Positions 9,956 to 20,180 of a stretch of DNA of 64,000 nucleotides are shown piece by piece (within the stretch, counting starts at the first letter, position 1; every line of letters starts with the position of its first letter). The position numbers and the translations under genes were made by a program. The notes below the pieces were generated by a model. The model was not told where the DNA came from. It saw only the letters and a program-made list of their open reading frames with translations, and did no database searches. The stretch is from Nitrospirales bacterium (GTDB lineage: Bacteria; Nitrospirota; Nitrospiria; Nitrospirales; UBA8639), in the NCBI GenBank assembly GCA_029261255.1, contig JAJDBQ010000093.1, forward strand, positions 1 through 64,000, in the 5' to 3' direction.

Positions 9956-12349
9956 ATGAGTGAAATGGACGAGGCGATCCAAGAGTTTTTAATCGAGAGC
10001 GATGAAAATCTCAGCCAAGTCGAACAGGATCTGTTGGAACTTGAAACGCATCCAGATGGGTCAGATATTCTGGCTAATATTTTTCGTGCGGTTCACACCG
10101 TCAAGGGCACGTGTTCCTTTTTGGGATATTCCAAGTTAGAAAGCTTAGCGCACACAGGAGAAACCCTACTCAGTTTACTGAGAGATGGTGACATTACGTT
10201 GACTCCAGCTATTGCTTCGGCTCTCCTGAAGATGGTGGATGCTATTCGACAGATGTTGACCTGCATTCAGGAAACCACGGTGGATGGTGAGGAAGAATAT
10301 GGGGAGTTAAAGGCCCTCTTGACTGAATTGCAAAAAGGCGATGTGGCGCCATCCAGTCAATCTGACGCGGCAAGTAGTGATCAAGTATCAGAAGCTCCAG
10401 TAGATGCAGATCAGACGACGGCCGAAGGAGAACAGGTTGTCAATGAAGAACCGTCTGCCGATGAGGTTGCTCTTTCCGTATCACCCACGGCTGTCGCTCC
10501 GGTTGAACATGCATCAAACGCTGCCGTCGTTGAAGAGAAAAAAGAAAAGGCAGCACCCTCAGGCGACGGAAAATCTCAATCAGCTGTGGATGCCAACATC
10601 CGAGTCGATGTCGGGCTGTTGGATAAACTCATGAACATGGTTGGGGAATTGGTGCTTACTCGTAATCAAATTCTTCAAAGTCCAATGATACTCGATGATG
10701 CGGCTCTCCAGACCTCATCTCAACGATTAAGCCTCATTACAAGTGAGCTACAAGAAGGCATTATGAAAACTCGGATGCAACCAATTGGAAATATCTTCGG
10801 GAAATTTCCTCGTGTCGTTCGAGATTTATCGATGAATTGCGGAAAACAGATTCGCGTCGAAATGGAGGGCAAGGAAACCGAACTTGATAAGACGTTGATT
10901 GAAGCGATCAAAGATCCCTTGACTCATTTGGTGCGGAATTCAGTGGACCATGGCATTGAAACTCCAGACGTTCGTCAGTCCAATGGCAAGTCTTCAGAAG
11001 GCATTCTCTTGTTGCGTGCCTATCATGAAGGTGGACAGGTCAATATTGAAATCACCGATGATGGCGGCGGAATCAATACGCAACGCGTAGCAGAGACGGG
11101 GGTGAAACGGGGAGTCGTGACGCAGGACCAAATCGCGAAGATGAGTGAACGGGAGTTGTTGAATCTCATCTTTATGCCGGGATTTTCCACTGCGGAAAAA
11201 GTGACGAATGTGTCCGGACGCGGCGTGGGAATGGATGTCGTCCGAACCAATATTGAGAAAATAGGTGGAACCATTGATATTCAAGCACATCTCGGAAAAG
11301 GCACGACCTTCAAACTGAAGGTGCCATTAACGTTGGCGATTATTCCCGCGCTGATTATCACGACTGGTCATGAACGTTTTGCCATTCCACAGGTAAGTTT
11401 GTTGGAGCTCGTTCGTTTAGAAGGAGAGCAAATCAAGAAATTTATCGATACGGTTCACGGAGCGTCGGTCTGTCGTTTACGAGGAACGTTGTTGCCATTA
11501 TTACATTTGGGGCAAATCGTTGGATTAGACGTGAAGGAGTCGGGGTCTAAGAATCCTGAAACAATGGAGTCTCCCGCAGACGCAAGTGATGCTGAAGCGG
11601 TAGAAAATGTGGTGAATATCGTGGTGTTGCAGGCCGATGGACAACGCTTTGGGCTTGTTGTTGACGAAATTAATGATACGGAAGAAATCGTCGTCAAACC
11701 CCTGAGTAAACAACTCAAAGGTGTGCCGGTATTTGCGGGAGCCACGATCATGGGAGACGGACGAGTGGCGTTAATTTTAGATGTGCTGGGCTTGACCAAT
11801 CGCGCGGGGATGACCATTCAACATACCGAAAACTCTCGAATTGATCAACTTGAGAAGGGCTTCGATGGAATCGGGAGTCGAGATACATTGCTGATTGTCA
11901 AAGTCGGGGAGACGGGACAATTAGCGATTCCGCTCACGATGGTCGCTCGTTTAGAAGAAATAAAAATGGCGGCTTTAGAAAAAGCGTGCGGGAAAGAAGT
12001 GATTCAATATCGTGGAGAAATTCTTCCAATTATTCAACTGTGTGATGTGCTCAGTTATCAAGGAACTCCTGATGCAGATTCGGGCGACGCCTTGCAAATG
12101 GTGGTGATTTCGCATGGGCAACGCCGTATTGGACTTGTGGTGGACCGAATCGTGGATATTGTAGATGAACACCTGCAGGCAAAACAGGGCTCAACCAAGC
12201 CGGGGATTTTATGTTCGGCAGTGATTCAGGGGCATGTGACGGATGTGTTAGATGTGCAGCAACTCATCTTAGATTATGCCGTTCTTCCGGCAGAAGAATC
12301 TGTTGAAGCATTCATTGAGGACCCGGTTGGGGAATTCGTAGGAGTCTAA
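9956..12349 (+). CDS. cheA: Chemotaxis histidine kinase CheA (copy 1) with two C-terminal CheW-like domains
   Basis: HPt VHTVKGTCSFLGY; HATPase LVRNSVDHGIE, GRGVGMDVV; two CheW-like segments (about 11330-11810 and 11880-12280). Confidence 0.95.
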   Translation: MSEMDEAIQEFLIESDENLSQVEQDLLELETHPDGSDILANIFRAVHTVKGTCSFLGYSKLESLAHTGETLLSLLRDGDITLTPAIASALLKMVDAIRQMLTCIQETTVDGEEEYGELKALLTELQKGDVAPSSQSDAASSDQVSEAPVDADQTTAEGEQVVNEEPSADEVALSVSPTAVAPVEHASNAAVVEEKKEKAAPSGDGKSQSAVDANIRVDVGLLDKLMNMVGELVLTRNQILQSPMILDDAALQTSSQRLSLITSELQEGIMKTRMQPIGNIFGKFPRVVRDLSMNCGKQIRVEMEGKETELDKTLIEAIKDPLTHLVRNSVDHGIETPDVRQSNGKSSEGILLLRAYHEGGQVNIEITDDGGGINTQRVAETGVKRGVVTQDQIAKMSERELLNLIFMPGFSTAEKVTNVSGRGVGMDVVRTNIEKIGGTIDIQAHLGKGTTFKLKVPLTLAIIPALIITTGHERFAIPQVSLLELVRLEGEQIKKFIDTVHGASVCRLRGTLLPLLHLGQIVGLDVKESGSKNPETMESPADASDAEAVENVVNIVVLQADGQRFGLVVDEINDTEEIVVKPLSKQLKGVPVFAGATIMGDGRVALILDVLGLTNRAGMTIQHTENSRIDQLEKGFDGIGSRDTLLIVKVGETGQLAIPLTMVARLEEIKMAALEKACGKEVIQYRGEILPIIQLCDVLSYQGTPDADSGDALQMVVISHGQRRIGLVVDRIVDIVDEHLQAKQGSTKPGILCSAVIQGHVTDVLDVQQLILDYAVLPAEESVEAFIEDPVGEFVGV

Positions 12350-12352
12350 TGC

Positions 12353-12796
12353 ATGAATGAATTAAAACAATATTGTACGTTTTTGTTAGATGGATTGTTT
12401 TTTGGCGTGGATGTCTTGGGTGTGCAGGAGGTCATCAAATTTCAACCCATGACACAGGTCCCATTGGCCTCTCGAGTGGTGAGTGGATTAATCAATTTGC
12501 GCGGCCAGATTGTGACGGCCATAGATTTGCGGCGTCGGTTGGAACTGGATGATCGCGACCAGGATTCTCCGCCCATGAATGTCGTGGTTCAAACAGATGA
12601 TGGTCCTGTCAGTCTCTTGGTGGATGACATTGGCGATGTCTTAGAAGTCTCTGATGATACCTTGGAGCCACCTCCCCCCACTATGAAAGGCATTGCTCGA
12701 GAGCTTATTACGGGCGTGCATAAATTAGATGAGGGACTCTTGTTGATCTTGGATATGTCAAAGGTCGTGCAGGTGCCGCAGTTAAAAGAAGTCTAA
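12353..12796 (+). CDS. cheW: Chemotaxis coupling protein CheW (copy 1)
   Basis: CheW fold motifs: FFGVDVLGVQEV, VVSGLINLRGQIVTAIDLRRRL, LLVDDIGDVLEV. Confidence 0.93.
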   Translation: MNELKQYCTFLLDGLFFGVDVLGVQEVIKFQPMTQVPLASRVVSGLINLRGQIVTAIDLRRRLELDDRDQDSPPMNVVVQTDDGPVSLLVDDIGDVLEVSDDTLEPPPPTMKGIARELITGVHKLDEGLLLILDMSKVVQVPQLKEV

Positions 12797-12860
12797 GTGT
12801 AATTGGCAAAATTCATCATGAGATGTATGAATATGCTCATAGAAGAGGGAGTGCATTGAA

Positions 12861-15800
12861 ATGGGAGACGTAGAGATCGCAATGTCAGTGTATGAACAGG
12901 TAGGGGGAGAAGACGCCGTAAATGTGACGGTGGAGGCGTTTTATGAACGAGTATTGGTTGACCCGATCCTCGTCCCATTTTTCATTGATGTCGATATGGC
13001 AATGTTGAAACGGCAGCAAGTTGATTTTTTTAGTCAAGCGTTAGGAGGCCCAGCGGCGTATCGTGGGCCAGATATGAAAACGGCGCATGCACATATGTCG
13101 ATTGAACAGGAGCATTTTGATCGTGTCGCTCAGCATTTAGTCGCCACGTTACAGGCATTAGCAATTCCCCAAGAGCATATTGACACAATCGTTCAGACTG
13201 TTGGGCCTTTAGCTGTTGATATTGTGAATACAAAGAATGAACCAAAAACAGACACAGCCTTAACACCAAAAAACAAGAAAAAACGGAAGGAGTCACAAAT
13301 GGGACAGAATGGATCACAAATAAACGGGGGGGCTGCAGTGCTTGATGCTCCAGCAGATATCATGGATCTAGAGGGCAAAGTCGCGGCCATAGATCGCTCA
13401 CAAGCCGTCATTGAATTTAATCTGGATGGCACGATCATCACCGCAAATGACAATTTTTTACAGACGTTGGGATATAGCCTCCCGGAAATCACAGGACAAC
13501 ATCATCGGATGTTCGCGGAACCAGCCTATGCCGCCAGTCCGGAGTATGCAGAATTCTGGGCCAAACTCAACAAAGGGGAATTTGATGCAGGTGTGTACAA
13601 ACGTCTGGGGAAAAACGGCAAGGAGGTCTGGATTCAAGCCTCCTACAATCCTGTGTTTGATGCCAGCGGCAAGCCATATAAAGTGGTGAAATTTGCAACA
13701 GATATCACGAATTTTATAAGAATCAATGAAGAATATGAAGCCAGGAATACCGCGGTTGGCAATGGTAATGCGGTCATTGATTTTACGTTGGATGGCATCA
13801 TCCTCGATGCGAATGAGAATTTCTTAGCAACCGTTGGTTATACCCTCGACGAGATCAAGGGAAAGCATCATCGCATATTTTGTGACTCCGTCTATGTCGC
13901 GAGTCCTGAGTATGCCGCGTTTTGGGCGAAACTGAAGAACGGTGAATTTGATAGCGGTCAATATATGCGGGTGGGCAAAGGTGGAAAAGAGGTGTGGATT
14001 CAAGCTTCATACAATCCCATTCTGGATTCCACTGGTCGACCCATGAAAGTGGTCAAGTTTGCTACCGACATCACTGCGGCGAAGAAATTGGAAATTGAAG
14101 CAGCTCGGGTCAACAATATGATGGAAAATGCCCCGGTAAATGCCATGTTTGTGGATTTAGATTTGATCCTTCGGTACATGAATCCGGCGTCGATGAAAAC
14201 CTTGAGAACGTTAGAACATCTCTTGCCGGTCAAAGTGGACGATATGATTGGGACGTGCATTGATGTCTTTCATACAAACCCAGCCCATCAACGAAAATTT
14301 CTGGCAGACCCGAATAATTTGCCCTATCGAACCAATATTAAAGTGGGCGACGAAACCCTAGATCTTCTCGTCAGTGCGATCTTTGATGCCGAAAAGAATT
14401 ATTTGGGAGCCATGGCCACGTGGGAAGTCATTACTGAAAAGTTGAAGACCGAACAAAAAATGGCTCGCGTGATGAACATGATGGAGAATGCTCCAGTGAA
14501 TGCCATGTTCGTGGATCTGGATTTGGTGCTTCAGTACATGAATCCCGCGTCGACCAAAACCTTGAGAACCTTAGAACATCTGTTGCCGGTTAAAGTGGAT
14601 GACATGATCGGTACCTGTATCGATGTCTTTCATAAGGATCCTGCCCATCAGCGAAAGATTCTTAGAGACCCGAAAAACCTGCCTTATCGAACCAATATCA
14701 AAGTGGGCGATGAAACCTTAGATCTTCTCGTCAGTGCCATCTATGATCATGAGGAGAATTATGCAGGTGCCATGGCGACGTGGGAGGTGATCACGCAAAA
14801 ATTGAAGACCGAGCAAGAAATGGCTCGCGTGATGAACATGATGGAAAATGCCCCAGTAAACGCCATGTTTGTGGATCTGGATTTAGTGCTGCAGTATATG
14901 AATCCCGCCTCTACGAAAACCTTGAGGACGTTAGAACATCTCTTGCCGGTCAAAGTGGACGATATGATCGGGACTTGTATCGATGTCTTTCATAAGAATC
15001 CCGCTCATCAACGAAAGATTCTTGGAGATCCGAAGAATCTTCCTTATCGAACGAATATTCAACTGGGTGAAGAAACCTTAGATCTTCTTGTGAGTGCGAT
15101 CTTTGATAACGACAAGAATTATTTGGGTGCTATGGCGACATGGGAAATTATTAGCGATAAGTTGAAACAAGAGCAGGAGATTAAAGACGCAGCTGAACGG
15201 GAGAAAGAGCAACAAGCGAAGTTGCAAGAGGGAGTTGAGGAAATTGCGCAGATTGGGAGTACCTTGGCCGCTGCATCGGAAGAACTCACATCTGTTGCGA
15301 GTACTATGGGTACCACTGCTGAAGAAACATCGAGTCAGGCGAATGTGGTGGCTGCGGCTGCAGAGGAAGTCAGCAAAAATGTGCAGTCAGTCTCAACCGG
15401 ATCGGAGGAGATGACGGCCAGTATTCAAGAGATTGCAAAGAATACGACCGAGGCCGCGAAAGTTGCCGCCCAGGCCGTGGATGTGGCGGAAGCCACGAAT
15501 CATACCGTGGGGAAACTGGGGCAAAGCAGTGCCGAAATTGGCAGCATTATTAAGGTGATTAATTCCATAGCCCAACAGACGAATTTGTTGGCTTTGAATG
15601 CGACGATTGAGGCCGCTCGCGCGGGTGAAGCGGGAAAAGGGTTTGCTGTGGTGGCTAATGAAGTCAAGGAATTGGCCAAAGAAACCACCAAGGCAACTGA
15701 AAATATTAGCCGCATGATTGAAACGATTCAAGGTGACACGAAAGGATCCGTGGATGCCATCGCACAAATCACGACGATTATTAAGCAAGTCAATGATTAC

Positions 15801-16028
15801 ATGAATACTATTGCTAGTGCCGTCGAAGAGCAAACTGTGACCACGAATGAAATGGCGCGGAATGTCACCGAGGCTTCAAAGGGCAGCATGGAAATTGCGG
15901 GGAACATCGTGAGTGTGGCGGATGCAGCCGGGAGTACGACGGAGGGAGCCATGCAAACGCAACAGTCGTCAGCTGAGTTGTCAAAAATGGCCGCTGACTT
16001 ACAACGAGTGGTCGCAACATTGACGTAA
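12861..16028 (+). CDS. Truncated haemoglobin (group I-like), two PAS domains, three tandem PAS-like modules and MCP signalling domain
   Basis: trHb-like N-terminus [85 protein letters not shown] motifs; MCP hairpin [38 protein letters not shown]. Confidence 0.9.
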   Translation: MGDVEIAMSVYEQVGGEDAVNVTVEAFYERVLVDPILVPFFIDVDMAMLKRQQVDFFSQALGGPAAYRGPDMKTAHAHMSIEQEHFDRVAQHLVATLQALAIPQEHIDTIVQTVGPLAVDIVNTKNEPKTDTALTPKNKKKRKESQMGQNGSQINGGAAVLDAPADIMDLEGKVAAIDRSQAVIEFNLDGTIITANDNFLQTLGYSLPEITGQHHRMFAEPAYAASPEYAEFWAKLNKGEFDAGVYKRLGKNGKEVWIQASYNPVFDASGKPYKVVKFATDITNFIRINEEYEARNTAVGNGNAVIDFTLDGIILDANENFLATVGYTLDEIKGKHHRIFCDSVYVASPEYAAFWAKLKNGEFDSGQYMRVGKGGKEVWIQASYNPILDSTGRPMKVVKFATDITAAKKLEIEAARVNNMMENAPVNAMFVDLDLILRYMNPASMKTLRTLEHLLPVKVDDMIGTCIDVFHTNPAHQRKFLADPNNLPYRTNIKVGDETLDLLVSAIFDAEKNYLGAMATWEVITEKLKTEQKMARVMNMMENAPVNAMFVDLDLVLQYMNPASTKTLRTLEHLLPVKVDDMIGTCIDVFHKDPAHQRKILRDPKNLPYRTNIKVGDETLDLLVSAIYDHEENYAGAMATWEVITQKLKTEQEMARVMNMMENAPVNAMFVDLDLVLQYMNPASTKTLRTLEHLLPVKVDDMIGTCIDVFHKNPAHQRKILGDPKNLPYRTNIQLGEETLDLLVSAIFDNDKNYLGAMATWEIISDKLKQEQEIKDAAEREKEQQAKLQEGVEEIAQIGSTLAAASEELTSVASTMGTTAEETSSQANVVAAAAEEVSKNVQSVSTGSEEMTASIQEIAKNTTEAAKVAAQAVDVAEATNHTVGKLGQSSAEIGSIIKVINSIAQQTNLLALNATIEAARAGEAGKGFAVVANEVKELAKETTKATENISRMIETIQGDTKGSVDAIAQITTIIKQVNDYMNTIASAVEEQTVTTNEMARNVTEASKGSMEIAGNIVSVADAAGSTTEGAMQTQQSSAELSKMAADLQRVVATLT
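14100..15179 (+). repeat. Three tandem 360-bp (120-aa) intragenic repeats
   Basis: [15 protein letters not shown]...[32 protein letters not shown] recurs with 360-bp period at about 14100, 14460 and 14820. Confidence 0.9.
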
Positions 16029-16033
16029 TCGAA

Positions 16034-16097
16034 GATCGTGAGGGGTGAAGCGTGAGGCGAGCAATTCTTACTCGCCTGACGCTTCACGCCTGACGAA
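16034..16097. repeat. Intergenic inverted repeat, GTGAGGCG type, near-perfect
   Basis: cgtgaggggtgaagcgtgaggcgag / ctcgcctgacgcttcacgcctgacg, 22 of 25 complementary positions. Confidence 0.88.
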
Positions 16098-16124
16098 TGA
16101 TATTGACCGACTAAAGGAGGAAGT

Positions 16125-16493
16125 ATGCGTGCATTAGTGATCGATGATTCTAAAGCGATGCGAATCATTCTGAAACAAATTCTGCAATCTGTTGGCGGGA
16201 CGAGCGTGGAAGAAGCGGGAAATGGCAAGGAAGGGTTAGACAAATTAAAATCCATGGAGAAGCCGGATGTGGTCTTAGTCGATTGGAATATGCCTGTGAT
16301 GAATGGGTTGGAGTTTGTTCGTGCGGTTCGAGGTAATCCTACGTATCGCACACTTCCCTTGATGATGGTCACGACGGAGACAGAGTCCTCTCAAATGGGC
16401 AAAGCGCTTGCCGCCGGAGCTAATGAATATGTCATGAAGCCTTTTACGAAAGACGTTATTCAGGAAAAGCTAAAAATTCTTGGAATCAAATAA
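16125..16493 (+). CDS. cheY: CheY-like single-domain response regulator (copy 1)
   Basis: VIDDSKAMR, VDWNMPVMNG, KPFTKD. Confidence 0.92.
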   Translation: MRALVIDDSKAMRIILKQILQSVGGTSVEEAGNGKEGLDKLKSMEKPDVVLVDWNMPVMNGLEFVRAVRGNPTYRTLPLMMVTTETESSQMGKALAAGANEYVMKPFTKDVIQEKLKILGIK

Positions 16494-16544
16494 AGGCGTA
16501 AGGCGTAAGGCGTAAGGTGAAGAGATTTTTTCTACTCACGCTTT
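16494..16544. repeat. Intergenic repeat, GTGAGGCG type
   Basis: aggcgtaaggcgtaaggcgtaagg ... ctactcacgctttg. Confidence 0.75.
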
Positions 16545-17661
16545 GCAGTTTTTTGAGGAGTTGAATATGCCAAAAATTCGTGTGCTTATTGTTGATGACT
16601 CTGTGGTGATTCGACGGTTGTTGACTGATGAACTGTCGAAAGATCCTGATATTGAGATCGTGGGATCTGCCGCGACGGGGAAGATTGCGCTTGCGAAAGT
16701 TGTGCAGACTCCACCTGATGTCGTGACAATGGATATTGAGATGCCGGAGATGGATGGGCTGACCGCCGTGACCGAGATTCGGAAAACCCATCCCAAACTG
16801 CCGATCATTATGTTTAGTACCTTGAGTCAGCGCGCAGCCAAAGAAACGTTAGAGGCCTTGGCTCGTGGAGCCAATGACTATGTTACGAAACCCGCGAACG
16901 TGGGCAGTGCGGCATTGGCCATGCAGCGGGTGCGAGAAGACTTGATTCCAAAAATCAAAAGACTGGCCAGACCAGAAGTGCCTGGTCAAAAAGTAAAGAC
17001 TTCCTCAATCCCTCAATCAACGGCATCCACAGGATTGAGACCTAGGATTGCGAAAGATTCTACTCGAGTCGACATCGTGGCGATAGGGATTTCGACAGGC
17101 GGTCCGAATGCCTTAGCCGAAGTGATGCCAAGTCTACCAAAAGATTTACCTGTACCGATTGTGATTGTGCAACATATGCCCCCCGTTTTTACCAAATGTC
17201 TGGCGGAACGCTTGTCCTCTAAGTCACAAATTCCTATCAATGAAGGCCAACCGGGAGATGTGCTTGTACCAGGTCAGGCCTGGATTGCGCCTGGGGACTT
17301 TCATATGGTGTTGGAACGTCAAGGCACAAAGATTGTATTGGCGATGAATCAAGATCCACCTGAAAATTCCTGTCGTCCCGCCGTGGATGTCATGTTTCGA
17401 TCGGTGGCCAAGGTGTATGGCCATGCAGTCCTAGCGATCGTGCTTACGGGAATGGGGCAAGATGGGATGCGTGGCGCTGAGGTGATTCATGAGGCTGGTG
17501 GGTATGTGATGGCGCAAGATGAAGCGACGAGTGTGGTGTGGGGGATGCCTGGTGCCGTGGTTCAGGCTGGGCTCGCTCAGTCGGTTGTGCCGTTATCACA
17601 TGTCGCTACAGAAATTATCAGAAAAGTGCGAGCCGGACAGGCTCAGCCTGTGACCGCCTAG
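16543..17661 (+). CDS. cheB: Protein-glutamate methylesterase CheB (copy 2)
   Basis: REC VVDDSVVIR region and esterase GISTGGPNAL, VQHMPPVFT, GMGQDG. ATG16567 (MPKIRVLIVDDS, after tttgaggagttgaat) is a likely start. Confidence 0.94.
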   Translation: MQFFEELNMPKIRVLIVDDSVVIRRLLTDELSKDPDIEIVGSAATGKIALAKVVQTPPDVVTMDIEMPEMDGLTAVTEIRKTHPKLPIIMFSTLSQRAAKETLEALARGANDYVTKPANVGSAALAMQRVREDLIPKIKRLARPEVPGQKVKTSSIPQSTASTGLRPRIAKDSTRVDIVAIGISTGGPNALAEVMPSLPKDLPVPIVIVQHMPPVFTKCLAERLSSKSQIPINEGQPGDVLVPGQAWIAPGDFHMVLERQGTKIVLAMNQDPPENSCRPAVDVMFRSVAKVYGHAVLAIVLTGMGQDGMRGAEVIHEAGGYVMAQDEATSVVWGMPGAVVQAGLAQSVVPLSHVATEIIRKVRAGQAQPVTA

Positions 17662-17675
17662 CAGAAAGGAAAATT

Positions 17676-18509
17676 GTGGAAAAAGAAGAGATACGTTCAC
17701 CGGACTTAGATTATGTCCGCGATATGGTCAGAACTCGATCTGCGATTGTCTTGGAACCGGAAAAAGCCTATTTAGTGGAATCTCGATTGTCGCCATTGGC
17801 CAAGAAGGAGGGATTGGCCTCCATAGCAGAGTTGGTGGAGAAGTTGCGGAGCACACCGTATGGTGCTTTGCATAGTAAGGTGATTGAAGCCATGACCACG
17901 AATGAAACCAGCTTTTTCCGTGATCTGGTTCCATTTGAGGTGCTTCGGGAGCAAATTCTTCCTGAAATTATTGCACGCAAAGGTACGTCAAAACGCTTGA
18001 ATATGTGGTGTGGCGCGAGTTCAAGTGGCCAAGAGCCGTATTCGGTCATGTTTACAATTTTTGAGCATTTTCCGGAATTGAAAGATTGGGTGATTCAATA
18101 TTTTGCCACGGATATTTCAGAAGAGATGCTGACTAAATGTCGTGAAGGCAAATATAGTCAACTGGAAGTTAATCGAGGTCTTCCTGCTTCGATGCTTACG
18201 AAATATTTTGTGAAAAAAGGTATGGGTTGGCAAGTGCAAGAAGATATTCGAAGTCGGATTGATTTTAAGCCGATGAATCTGGCTGGGACATGGTTGACGT
18301 TTCCACCAATGGATTTAGTTTTTATCCGCAATGTCATGATTTATTTTGATATGGATACCAAAAAACAGATTTTAGGGAACGTTCGGAAAATACTGGATCC
18401 GGACGGATATTTGTTTTTAGGGGGCTCAGAAACGACGTTGAATCTTGATAATGAATACGAACGTGTTGCTGTGAGCGGCACATCATGTTACCGCGTAAAG
18501 AAGGGATAG
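17676..18509 (+). CDS. cheR: Chemotaxis protein methyltransferase CheR (copy 2)
   Basis: LNMWCGASSSGQEPYSVMF; FIRNVMIYFD; GTG start at 17676 behind gaaaggaaa, in frame with the ORF listed from 17538. Confidence 0.93.
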   Translation: MEKEEIRSPDLDYVRDMVRTRSAIVLEPEKAYLVESRLSPLAKKEGLASIAELVEKLRSTPYGALHSKVIEAMTTNETSFFRDLVPFEVLREQILPEIIARKGTSKRLNMWCGASSSGQEPYSVMFTIFEHFPELKDWVIQYFATDISEEMLTKCREGKYSQLEVNRGLPASMLTKYFVKKGMGWQVQEDIRSRIDFKPMNLAGTWLTFPPMDLVFIRNVMIYFDMDTKKQILGNVRKILDPDGYLFLGGSETTLNLDNEYERVAVSGTSCYRVKKG

Positions 18510-18520
18510 GAGGAACTCGT

Positions 18521-18970
18521 ATGCAATTTCTTGAAGAGGAAATTTTAGAGATTACGGAAACAACGTGGCAGTCGATGTTGGGGTTAGAAATTCACCCGCG
18601 AGCTTTGCCTGTCTCGATTGGTCCGGTGGAAGGCAATTTGACAGGGAAAGTTGAAATTTCTGGAGCCTGGACTGGAGTCGTGTTGTTGCATGGCTCTCAT
18701 GAGTTAGCGGCGGAAGCGGCGGCTGTGATTTTCTCGACGGAAGCTGGCGGTGGAACTGCACAGGATTCCCTCGATGCAATGTATGAATTAACGAATATTA
18801 TTGGTGGCAATATCAAGTCGTTACTCCCTGAACCTTGTCAACTTTCTTTGCCGAGCGTGGAACAGACGACGGATGCACATTTGCAAGTGTTAGGCATGGA
18901 AAAAGTCAGTGAGTTGGTATTTGATTGTCAGGATCAACCGCTATTTGTCTCTGTCTGGCAGCAGCAATAG
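18521..18970 (+). CDS. CheX-like chemotaxis phosphatase domain protein
   Basis: ELTNIIGGNIKSLLP matches the E-x2-N-x3-GN pattern of the CheC/CheX family; ATG18521 behind ataggagg. Confidence 0.75.
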   Translation: MQFLEEEILEITETTWQSMLGLEIHPRALPVSIGPVEGNLTGKVEISGAWTGVVLLHGSHELAAEAAAVIFSTEAGGGTAQDSLDAMYELTNIIGGNIKSLLPEPCQLSLPSVEQTTDAHLQVLGMEKVSELVFDCQDQPLFVSVWQQQ

Positions 18971-18972
18971 CA

Positions 18973-19083
18973 ACGTGAGGTGGTGAGGACGTGAGGCGTC
19001 AGGCGAATACAGAGGTGAAGGGTGAAGCGAAAAACCAATCATTTGGTCTTTCCCCTCACGCTTTACGTGTCACGCCTAACGAA
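18973..19083. repeat. Intergenic repeat, GTGAGGCG type
   Basis: cgtgaggtggtgaggacgtgaggcgtcaggcgaa ... cccctcacgctttacgtgtcacgcctaacgaa. Confidence 0.8.
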
Positions 19084-19128
19084 TGAAATAGCTTTCCACT
19101 TCTAACTGTTTAGCAAGAAAGGTGGCTT

Positions 19129-19518
19129 ATGTTCTTACAGGGAAATAATCGAGAGTTTACGCGTGTGAAAGTGTCTATCCATGTTGAGTTGCGTATGGGC
19201 GGGAATGTGGTTATTCAGGGCGAGCTGGAGAATGTCAGTTTAAATGGCATATTGCTGAGTTGTGAGACCACGCTGCCCGAGCAGACGCCATGCTTGGTGT
19301 TTCTCCAACTCGATGGTGGACAAGGTGGCCCAACGATAGAAGCCCAGGGAATGGTGACACGGATGGAAACTCACAAACTGGCCATACAATTCACTGAGCT
19401 GATTGGGACTGAAAGTATGAATCACTTGCAGAATTTGGTGTTGTATAACAGTGGCACGCAGGCTTATCGGGTTGAGGAAGAGTTCCAGTCTCACGTGGGG
19501 CTTCTTCCTAAATCGTAA
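19129..19518 (+). CDS. PilZ-domain protein (putative c-di-GMP receptor)
   Basis: RxxxR (REFTR) then ENVSLNG (D/N-x-S-x2-G). Confidence 0.8.
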   Translation: MFLQGNNREFTRVKVSIHVELRMGGNVVIQGELENVSLNGILLSCETTLPEQTPCLVFLQLDGGQGGPTIEAQGMVTRMETHKLAIQFTELIGTESMNHLQNLVLYNSGTQAYRVEEEFQSHVGLLPKS

Positions 19519-19667
19519 GATGGAAGACGCAAGGCGTGAGTGGATTAAGATCAAATGCGTTTGCTCGCTTCGCGAGTTTACCCTCTTAACTCTTGCTAGG
19601 GAAACGCCGATAGTGAAGAACGGAGCATAGCTTCGAATTTTTTGATTCTTGGTTCGACAAAAGGGAG

Positions 19668-20027
19668 ATGTGCATGAATATTACACAAGACAGCGATGAT
19701 ACTCAGACGGTTGTCCTCTTGAATGGGCGGTTTGATTTCGGTGCGAGGAAATCATTTAAGGATGCGGTGGATAAGGCCTCTGAAGCACAGAAGCCGGTTG
19801 TTTTGGATTTGGAAAAGGTGACGTTTGTGGATAGTTCCGCATTAGGTCTGTTGGTGATTTGTCATCAAAATCTCAAGAATAAGAAAGTGCCATTCTATTT
19901 GGTGAATCCGCAAACGTATGTGAAGCAAGTCTTGGATTTGGCCAATATAGGAAAAATGATTCCGATCTATCAGAGCCTAGCGGAAGTACCAAAGGGAGCG
20001 AACGTTCCTGCTGGCGCGCCAGTCTAG
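19668..20027 (+). CDS. STAS-domain anti-sigma-factor-antagonist-like protein
   Basis: VLDLEKVTFVDSSALGLLV. ATG19674 is also possible. Confidence 0.88.
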   Translation: MCMNITQDSDDTQTVVLLNGRFDFGARKSFKDAVDKASEAQKPVVLDLEKVTFVDSSALGLLVICHQNLKNKKVPFYLVNPQTYVKQVLDLANIGKMIPIYQSLAEVPKGANVPAGAPV

Positions 20028-20035
20028 TTTCTCCT

Positions 20036-20166
20036 GGTGAGTGAGAAGTGAGAAGGGAAAAGTACGAAGCAGGCAGTAGGATGGATCTGTCGTTCTTCCA
20101 TTATTCGTGCTGCACGCTTCTCCTCATTTTTCTTCTTCCTTCTATTTTCTCCCTTTTCACTTCTTT
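20036..20166. repeat. Intergenic repeat, GTGAGAAG variant
   Basis: gtgagtgagaagtgagaagggaaaag ... ctattttctcccttttcacttc. Confidence 0.75.
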
Positions 20167-20180
20167 CCTGGTGATGTCGT

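Noticed and set aside
14100-15179. Assembly duplication of the PAS-like repeats
   Set aside because: Copies differ at many synonymous and some amino-acid positions and keep frame.
13030-15833. Minus-strand ORFs up to 146 aa opposite the globin-MCP gene
   Set aside because: Antisense shadows of repetitive coding sequence; no RBS or recognisable domain.
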